From: Agitococcus sp.
Lineage (GTDB): Bacteria > Pseudomonadota > Gammaproteobacteria > Pseudomonadales > Moraxellaceae
NCBI GenBank assembly: GCA_030646715.1
Contig: JAUSLJ010000027.1
Location: 1 to 38,994 of the forward strand
Length of the DNA stretch: 38,994 nt
Direction of reading: 5' to 3'
Shown here one piece after another: positions 33,317-38,994 of this stretch. Made by a program: the position numbers and the translations under genes. The notes below the pieces were generated by a model. That model ran no database searches and was not told the DNA's origin. It worked only from the letters and a program-made list of their open reading frames with translations. The stretch's first letter is position 1. Each line of letters opens with the position of its first letter.

Positions 33317-34570
33317 ATGGTTGATGTGATTATTGATTTTTTAGCAGAACGTAAAGCCGCTTGGCTAAAAGCCAAACTCAAAACCGATATGGATGAAACA
33401 GCACAACAAGATTTACACGTCGAAGCAAACGACAAATTTTCTTTAGCAACATGGCTACCTGATGCAGCTAAACGGGTAACTCAATTATCAATGGTCAGTC
33501 ATCCTAGCAAATTTAGTCATCCTAGTGCCAAAACATCGGCAATTATTGCGCAATGCTCAACAGCGAATGACGGCTACTTACGCACAGGCAACATCAATTA
33601 CGCTTTAGATGTATTCGGTAATGCTGCGGCAATGGATGTTTATAAATTTCTTAGCCTAACGTTAACAGATGGACGAACTGTTCTTACTCATATCGAAAAT
33701 GATAGCGACGTGATTAAGCCTATTTTGACAATAAATACCGCTACTTACGATGAATTAAAACAAGGATTTATTAGCATAAAACAAGAGGATACTTCGACCA
33801 AAACCGACCGTTTAATTAAGCAGGTCTATTTTCCTGTAGAACAAAATTATCATCTACTGTCTATCTTAACGCCCTCTGGCTTATTGACGAAAATAAAAAC
33901 ATCACTCGATGCGATGCGTTTTTCTGAACCGACTAAAGAGGCTAAAGCTCACAAAAAAGACAATAAGTTTCATCCTACAGGCTTTGAAGACTTATTAAAT
34001 TTAACCGTTACTGCCTATGGCGGTACACAACCCCAAAATGTCAGTGTACTCAATAGTCAAAATGCAGGGCGCGCTTACTTACTCCCAAGCACACCACCTA
34101 CCTTACAAAAACGCGATATACGCCTACCCACCTACGATTTTTTCAAAAACTGCTTATGGCGTGGGCAATTTAAAGAAAGCTTTGATTCTTTGCATAAACT
34201 GATGAGCTTGGACATCAACAACGTTTCTATTAAAGACGGCATCAATAACATAATTAAATTTATTATTGACCAAGTGCTAGAAAAAGCCTTTGCAATTCGG
34301 GCTTACAATATTGGTTGGTCATCAAGCGAGCACTACAAACAACTGCCTTTAGCCCAACGTATTTGGTTGGATGATATGCACCTAGAGCAACGCGCCAACC
34401 AAGAACTTTGGCTAGAGGTCGTCAGTCGTTCATTTGCGGGTTGGATTGTGCATAGTTATGAGGCAAGTGTTGAACATCTTCATAACAAAAAAATACTCAG
34501 CAGCACAGAGTCTTCACATATTCGCCAATTTATTGAAGAAGCCATTAGCCAAGACAAGGAGTTTTTTTAA
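33317..34570 (+). CDS. csy1: type I-F cascade subunit Csy1 (Cas8f)
   Basis: This 417-residue large subunit recognises the PAM and binds the crRNA 5' end together with Csy2. Subtype signatures are HPSKFSHPSAKTSAI (about 60-74), the ALDVFGNAAAMDVYKFL block and LTVTAYGGTQPQNVSVLNSQ (about 230-249). WRGQF and the C-terminal helical bundle with SFAGWIVHSYEASVEHLHNK follow. The overall length matches I-F1. Three ATG codons stand in tandem (33311, 33314, 33317); the last is best placed, 6 bases after AGGAG. The stop overlaps the csy2 start by one base (TAATG). Confidence 0.93.
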   Translation: MVDVIIDFLAERKAAWLKAKLKTDMDETAQQDLHVEANDKFSLATWLPDAAKRVTQLSMVSHPSKFSHPSAKTSAIIAQCSTANDGYLRTGNINYALDVFGNAAAMDVYKFLSLTLTDGRTVLTHIENDSDVIKPILTINTATYDELKQGFISIKQEDTSTKTDRLIKQVYFPVEQNYHLLSILTPSGLLTKIKTSLDAMRFSEPTKEAKAHKKDNKFHPTGFEDLLNLTVTAYGGTQPQNVSVLNSQNAGRAYLLPSTPPTLQKRDIRLPTYDFFKNCLWRGQFKESFDSLHKLMSLDINNVSIKDGINNIIKFIIDQVLEKAFAIRAYNIGWSSSEHYKQLPLAQRIWLDDMHLEQRANQELWLEVVSRSFAGWIVHSYEASVEHLHNKKILSSTESSHIRQFIEEAISQDKEFF

Positions 34571-35457
34571 TGCGCCGTTTTTTATTGATTCCACATATCA
34601 AAATCCATAATGCCAACGCCATGAGTAGCCCTTATACCATTGGTTTTCCTGCGATGACCGCTTGGCTAGGTGCGGTTCACGCCCTACAACGTCATGTTCA
34701 ACAACAAGGCTTTAGTGATGTTAGTTTTTTAAACGTTGGCGTGAGTTGTCATGCCTTTGATTTGCAAACTTATAAAGGACGTGGTGATTTTGTTAGCTCA
34801 ATTATTGGCACATCTAACCCTTTAGATAAAGACGGTAATCGCCCTGCTTTTATTGAAGAAGCACGTTGTCATTTAACGGTGTCTTTGTTGATTGAATATG
34901 ACGGCGTACGCAAGGTAAAACTTAACGATTTTATTGCGCTAATCAATCAAAGCCTACCGCGTTTTAAAATGGCCAGTGGTGACATTCTCTCTGTTAAACC
35001 TATCGAAGAATTGTACTTAAACGCAGATGAACCCAGCGAATTACGCAAAATCACCAACAAGCTTATGCTGGGTCACGTTTTAATTGAACGCCGCGATTTA
35101 ATGATTAAGTCAATGAATAATGGAAAAGATGCCCTAGACGCTCTACTTGACCACTTAAAACTCATGCACCGTGCCAAACAAGACGAAGATGACAATGTGA
35201 CATGGACAAGCGAACGCCTAGCAAAAGGTTGGCTGGTGCCAATAGCCGTTGGCTTTCAAGGCATATCTGACTTAGCGATTGCTCAAAATCAGCGCGATAG
35301 CACTACCCTGCATCGTTTTGCTGAAAGTGTTATCACACTGGGCGAGTTTGTTATGCCCTACCGTATTAACGATATAGACCAAATACTTTGGCACTACCAC
35401 GTTGACCAAAGTCAAAACTTATACCTTTGCCAAACAAACAACACCCAAACCGCCTAA
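34570..35457 (+). CDS. csy2: type I-F cascade subunit Csy2 (Cas5f)
   Basis: This 295-residue RAMP-fold protein begins MRRFLLIPHIKIHNANAMSS, and PYTIGFPAMTAWLGAVHALQ follows, both typical of Csy2. The G-rich/basic regions that cap the crRNA 5' handle include SCHAFDLQTYKGRGDFVSSI and WTSERLAKGWLVPIAVGFQG. The C-terminal YRINDIDQILWHYHVDQSQN fits the family end. It pairs with Csy1 in a heterodimer at the tail of the surveillance complex. Start ATG 34570 lies in TTTTTTTAATG and has no independent ribosome site, implying coupling to csy1. Confidence 0.93.
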   Translation: MRRFLLIPHIKIHNANAMSSPYTIGFPAMTAWLGAVHALQRHVQQQGFSDVSFLNVGVSCHAFDLQTYKGRGDFVSSIIGTSNPLDKDGNRPAFIEEARCHLTVSLLIEYDGVRKVKLNDFIALINQSLPRFKMASGDILSVKPIEELYLNADEPSELRKITNKLMLGHVLIERRDLMIKSMNNGKDALDALLDHLKLMHRAKQDEDDNVTWTSERLAKGWLVPIAVGFQGISDLAIAQNQRDSTTLHRFAESVITLGEFVMPYRINDIDQILWHYHVDQSQNLYLCQTNNTQTA

Positions 35458-35468
35458 GGAGATTTATC

Positions 35469-36482
35469 ATGGCTAAAGCAGAAAAAATGATTGCCACCGT
35501 TCTTGCCTTTGAAAAAAAATTAGTATCATCAGATGGTTATTTATATGGCACAACATGGGATAAACGTCATCAAACATCCACACCACTAAAACTGATTGAA
35601 AAATCAGTACGTGGGACTATTTCTAACCGTCTAAAAGATGCTATTAAAAATGATCCACTTAAACTCAATGCCGAAGTTGAAAAGCCCAATCTACAAAAAG
35701 TAGATGCTTGTGCATTAGGTGAACATCACGACACACTCAAATTACACTTTACCTTGAAAGTATTAGGTGGAGTCGAAAAGCCCTCTGCCTGTAACAACGA
35801 AGCCTTTAATCAAGCCTATGCAACTGCGGCTAAAAGCTATGTTGAACAAGAAGGTTTTACTGAACTGGCTAAACGCTATGCTATTAATCTAGCTAATGGG
35901 CGTTATTTATGGCGTAACCGTGTTGGTGCAGAAAAAGTAGAAGTTGTGATTACTGCTGGCAGTGATGCATGGACATTTAATGCTCACGACTTTAGCTTAA
36001 AAAACTTTGATGGCAGTAATGCGAATGTGTTGGCTCTTGCTCAAAAAATTGCAGACGCATTAAGCGGCAAACTACCCTACTTACTACTGAATGTTGAGGC
36101 TTATGCATTAGTAGGGTCAGCACAAGAAGTTTATCCTAGTGAAGAATTAGTGCTGGATAAAGGCAAAGGCGATAAAAGCAAGATTTTGTATTCTGTTAAT
36201 GATGTTGCAGCAATGCACTCTCAAAAAATCGGCAATGCCTTACGCTCTATTGATACTTGGTATCCTGAATACCCAGAGACAGGCTTTCCTATTGCGATTG
36301 AGCCTTATGGTGCAGTCACCAACTTGGGTAAGGCCTATCGCTCACCTAAAGAAAAAGTCGATTTTTATACCTTATTTGACCGTTTTGCCGTTGGCGAAAA
36401 ACTGGCCAGCAAAGAGCAAGAGCATTATGTGATGGCGGTTTTGGTGCGTGGTGGTGTATTTGGTCAAAGTGGCAAGGACTAA
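35469..36482 (+). CDS. csy3: type I-F cascade backbone subunit Csy3 (Cas7f)
   Basis: This 337-residue backbone protein is present in six copies along the crRNA in the P. aeruginosa complex. Family blocks are MIATVLAFEKKLVSSDGYLY, KSVRGTISNRLK, RYLWRNRVGAEKVEVVI, TWYPEYPETGFPIAIEPYGA and the C-terminal EQEHYVMAVLVRGGVFGQSG. Start ATG 35469 is set by AGGAG, 7 bases upstream. A longer in-frame reading from 35427 would overlap csy2 and lacks similarity. The gap to csy4 is 4 bases. Confidence 0.95.
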   Translation: MAKAEKMIATVLAFEKKLVSSDGYLYGTTWDKRHQTSTPLKLIEKSVRGTISNRLKDAIKNDPLKLNAEVEKPNLQKVDACALGEHHDTLKLHFTLKVLGGVEKPSACNNEAFNQAYATAAKSYVEQEGFTELAKRYAINLANGRYLWRNRVGAEKVEVVITAGSDAWTFNAHDFSLKNFDGSNANVLALAQKIADALSGKLPYLLLNVEAYALVGSAQEVYPSEELVLDKGKGDKSKILYSVNDVAAMHSQKIGNALRSIDTWYPEYPETGFPIAIEPYGAVTNLGKAYRSPKEKVDFYTLFDRFAVGEKLASKEQEHYVMAVLVRGGVFGQSGKD

Positions 36483-36486
36483 CGCT

Positions 36487-37071
36487 ATGAAATACTATCA
36501 AGAGCTAACCTTGATTGCTCAAGCCGAAGTCTCTTTATATTTTATTTGGTCAAAAATTTACACCCAACTACACCTTGCACTGGTCGCTATGCCAACGCAA
36601 GGGAGTGTCGGCGTATCTTTTCCTGAGTATGTTTATAAAGAAGATGACAGCAAAGCATTTGGCTTTTTGGGCAGCAAATTACGCCTTTTTGCCCATGATG
36701 AAGCTACCTTGCAACAGCTCAACATCAATCAAGCCCTAAGCCGTTTGAGCGATTATGTGCATATCACGGGTATTCGTCCTGTGCCTAAAAATGTCACTTA
36801 TGCCATTTATAAACGTTATCAACCCAAAACCAATGCCGAACGACTAGCGCGACGACGTGTCAAACATAAGCAAGATATGACGTTTGAACAGGCGGTTAAA
36901 ACGTATCAAAGCAAAATTGCTCACAGTAATTTACCTTTTATACAACTTAATAGCTTAAGTAACGAGCAACGCTTTAGGTTATTTGTGAGCAAACACACTG
37001 CTGCTGAGGCGTGTGATGGTCAGTTTGGGTCGTATGGTTTGGGTATATTAGCAACCGTCCCTGAGTTTTGA
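36487..37071 (+). CDS. csy4: type I-F crRNA endoribonuclease Csy4 (Cas6f)
   Basis: This 194-residue protein cuts the array transcript at the base of each repeat hairpin and stays bound as the complex head. Residues matching the P. aeruginosa catalytic set are H29 (YTQLHLALVA), S158 (LNSLSNEQRFRLF) and Y183 (FGSYGLG). The arginine-rich helix AERLARRRVKHKQDM (117-131) corresponds to the one that enters the RNA major groove. The ferredoxin-like N-terminal half includes VGVSFPEYVY and KLRLFAHDE. I start it at ATG 36487; an upstream ATG at 36448 lies within csy3. The leader of the array begins at its stop codon. Confidence 0.95.
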   Translation: MKYYQELTLIAQAEVSLYFIWSKIYTQLHLALVAMPTQGSVGVSFPEYVYKEDDSKAFGFLGSKLRLFAHDEATLQQLNINQALSRLSDYVHITGIRPVPKNVTYAIYKRYQPKTNAERLARRRVKHKQDMTFEQAVKTYQSKIAHSNLPFIQLNSLSNEQRFRLFVSKHTAAEACDGQFGSYGLGILATVPEF

Positions 37072-37202
37072 CCCAAGTTTTTAGCGTTCTTTAACAATGT
37101 ATTAGAATCAACGAGTTACAACACACCGTTTTTTATTGGGTTAAACTGATAAAAAGTGGGTTAAATTGCTGTTGTGACTCATTTTTTTATGTGAAAATCA
37201 CA
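37072..37202 (+). promoter_or_regulatory. CRISPR leader
   Basis: These 131 AT-rich bases lie between csy4 and the first repeat. They contain a perfect IHF consensus (37106-37118), the direct repeat GGGTTAAA at 37138-37145 and 37158-37165 (20-bp period, embedded in T-GGGTTAAA-Y-TG), and the 13-bp palindrome TGTGAAAATCACA (37190-37202) touching the first repeat. A TTGACC at 37068-37073 may be the -35 of the array promoter, but no good -10 follows. The leader position fits transcription and new-spacer insertion from the left. Confidence 0.8.
37106..37118 (+). promoter_or_regulatory. IHF-binding site consensus in CRISPR leader
   Basis: AATCAACGAGTTA matches WATCAANNNNTTR at every defined position. 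IHF bending of the leader is known to assist spacer integration in type I-E and I-F systems. The site ends 84 bases before the first repeat. Confidence 0.6.
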
Positions 37203-38994
37203 GTTCACTGCCGCACAGGCAGCTTAGAAAGCAATGCCAATTTTCCCGCGCCACAATACCGCCGTTCACTGCCGCACAGGCAGCTTAGAAAAACAGCGTT
37301 TTGGAGGGTTTAGGCGAATGGTTGTTCACTGCCGCACAGGCAGCTTAGAAAGCCGTGATAAAGCAAGTTATTGATCGTGCTTGGTTCACTGCCGCACAGG
37401 CAGCTTAGAAATAGAAAAATTGAGCTTATTCGCTCGGCGGCTGGTTCACTGCCGCACAGGCAGCTTAGAAAGTCAATATCACGAGATACAGACTTAGATT
37501 GAAGTTCACTGCCGCACAGGCAGCTTAGAAATTTCGAGCAAAGCCAGCTTCGAGCAATCGCTGGTTCACTGCCGCACAGGCAGCTTAGAAATTCAAGACT
37601 GCCCTTTTTTTATACCTTCTTCATGTTCACTGCCGCACAGGCAGCTTAGAAACTCATGTCCTTCCAGGTAATGCTTCCACATCCGGTTCACTGCCGCACA
37701 GGCAGCTTAGAAACCGAGGTGCAGAAATGGGTTAAAGGGCTACTTGTTCACTGCCGCACAGGCAGCTTAGAAAAAACAGTACCGTTCTCCCTGTGGGTGA
37801 GGGTAGTTCACTGCCGCACAGGCAGCTTAGAAACAGCATTTTTTAAAGAATTTTTTCATGGTTATGTTCACTGCCGCACAGGCAGCTTATAAATAAACCC
37901 ATTAAATGACCTTGAGCATTTTTACGTTCACTGCCGCACAGGCAGCTTAGAAAAGCCCCACACAACGATGTTTGCCTGCTTAGGCGTTCACTGCCGCACA
38001 GGCAGCTTAGAAAACCATAACCCGCGAGGCTGGCGATTTTGACCCCGTGTTCACTGCCGCACAGGCAGCTTAGAAATGCGTATTAAAAAGTGTAGATGAC
38101 GGGCAAGAGTTCACTGCCGCACAGGCAGCTTAGAAATTATTGAGTCTTGCAATCTTAGCTTTTTTGTGTGTTCACTGCCGCACAGGCAGCTTAGAAATTT
38201 TATTCATAAACCTATTGTTATTAATAGCGGTTCACTGCCGCACAGGCAGCTTAGAAATAAAGACTCTGCGAACGTCTTAATATTGTTGGGTTCACTGCCG
38301 CACAGGCAGCTTAGAAAACTTAACCAAATCTATTGAAAGCCTTGATACTTGTTCACTGCCGCACAGGCAGCTTAGAAAATGCAAACTATTTGCGTCAACA
38401 TAATAGCGTTGTTCACTGCCGCACAGGCAGCTTAGAAAAGTCATTTGTTTATGCTAGTAATAACAAGCCTGTTCACTGCCGCACAGGCAGCTTAGAAAAT
38501 TAAGTCACAAATTTCTTTATCTAAGTTTGTGTTCACTGCCGCACAGGCAGCTTAGAAATTTAGATACTAAGTAGCTGAAAGAGTTGCTCGGTTCACTGCC
38601 GCACAGGCAGCTTAGAAAGCACTACAGTAGTGTAATGCGTTTATGTATATGTTCACTGCCGCACAGGCAGCTTAGAAAGACTACTTGGGCCAACGACCTG
38701 ACTGTCAGTATGTTCACTGCCGCACAGGCAGCTTAGAAAGATAAGCGCAAAGTGCCCGCGCTTTTACGACCGTTCACTGCCGCACAGGCAGCTTAGAAAT
38801 GTTCCTGCTTCTGTTTTGTTGTCCCTTTTAGGTTCACTGCCGCACAGGCAGCTTAGAAATCCCATGCTTCCCAAGGACAATCTGCCCACTCGTTCACTGC
38901 CGCACAGGCAGCTTAGAAATGCAAATTCGTGGTTGACGGAGTTCAGTTTGTGTTCACTGCCGCACAGGCAGCTTAGAAAAGCGGGAACTGGCAC
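37203..38994 (+). CRISPR. type I-F CRISPR array, 30 repeats, open at right edge
   Basis: I count thirty 28-bp repeats starting at 37203, 37264, 37324, and so on to 38952, beginning GTTCACTGCC and ending GCAGCTTAGAAA. Each has a CTGCC-GCACA-GGCAG hairpin, the substrate form for Csy4. There are 29 complete spacers, plus 15 bases of another. Most spacers are 32 bases. Nine are longer: several of 33, and one of 35 (38014-38048). Repeat 12 (37866-37893) has T for G at position 25. All other copies appear identical. Repeat orientation and leader place the newest spacer at 37231-37263. The array continues beyond the window, so total size and terminal repeat are unknown. Spacer sources could not be identified by reading. 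Confidence 0.98.

Noticed and set aside
36448-36486. Longer Csy4 start at 36448 and longer Csy3 start at 35427
   Set aside because: The extensions lie inside the preceding genes and do not resemble family N-termini; properly placed starts are downstream.
37656-38994. Open frames encoding HCRTGSLE or FLSCLCGSE repeats
   Set aside because: These are translations of the CRISPR repeats and spacers in either direction, not proteins.
29002-38994. Novel or transposon-associated CRISPR variant
   Set aside because: Gene content is the full canonical I-F1 set with Cas1, Cas2-3 fusion and catalytic residues intact; no tniQ, tnsABC or csy1-csy2 fusion is present.

Overview
The window looks like chromosome from a gammaproteobacterium of the order Pseudomonadales, most likely a member of the Moraxellaceae or a close relative. 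The main reason is the response regulator at 8317-9036, which reads almost residue for residue like Acinetobacter BfmR. It is followed by a BfmS-type kinase, then a DUF4404 protein, and lies divergent to a two-ATP-cone nrdA and nrdB, an arrangement I recall from Acinetobacter. The base composition is moderately AT-rich and the genes are tightly packed. The genus cannot be fixed from sequence reading alone.

Layout. 1-1708 (minus): a secreted or surface VCBS/cadherin-repeat protein, cut by an in-frame stop at the start of its fifth repeat. 1826-2212: fluoride channel crcB. 2388-6334 (plus): RhlE-type helicase, CDF zinc exporter, an orphan ATP-grasp enzyme and DUF4404. 6674-9036 (minus): bfmS-bfmR, with a strong terminator downstream. 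9037-9510: a shared control region with a bfmR promoter and an nrdA promoter overlapped by NrdR boxes. 9511-13635: class Ia ribonucleotide reductase nrdA-nrdB. 13800-15179 (minus): a PIN/RHH toxin-antitoxin pair and a 2OG-Fe(II) oxygenase. 15389-17900: an extended SDR, a GNAT relic, a membrane-anchored coiled-coil protein and an EamA transporter. 17910-21750: ffh (minus) divergent from ypjD-corB, the same neighbourhood as in E. coli. 21820-25559: two HSL-type hydrolases, a gamma-carbonic anhydrase-like protein and two Nudix hydrolases. 25699-28788 (minus): a TRAP transporter whose binding protein resembles the 2-oxoacid receptor TakP.

29002-38994: a complete type I-F1 CRISPR-Cas locus in canonical order, cas1, cas2-3, csy1 (cas8f), csy2 (cas5f), csy3 (cas7f), csy4 (cas6f), then a leader and an array of 30 repeats that runs off the right edge. 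All six proteins look full length, with the expected catalytic residues. Cas1 and Cas2-3 acquire spacers, Csy4 cuts the array transcript, Csy1-4 form the surveillance complex and Cas3 degrades the target. The system itself is known. The points worth a second look are the leader architecture (a perfect IHF consensus, a 20-bp-phased direct repeat and a palindrome abutting repeat 1), uneven spacer lengths and one variant repeat.

Four different palindromic intergenic elements (16390, 21755, 23285, 25595) sit in the gaps between core genes. Apart from the nonsense-interrupted adhesin and the GNAT fragment, all coding regions appear intact. I did not find a clearly undescribed multi-gene system. 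The best unknown is the ATP-grasp protein at 4721-6001.
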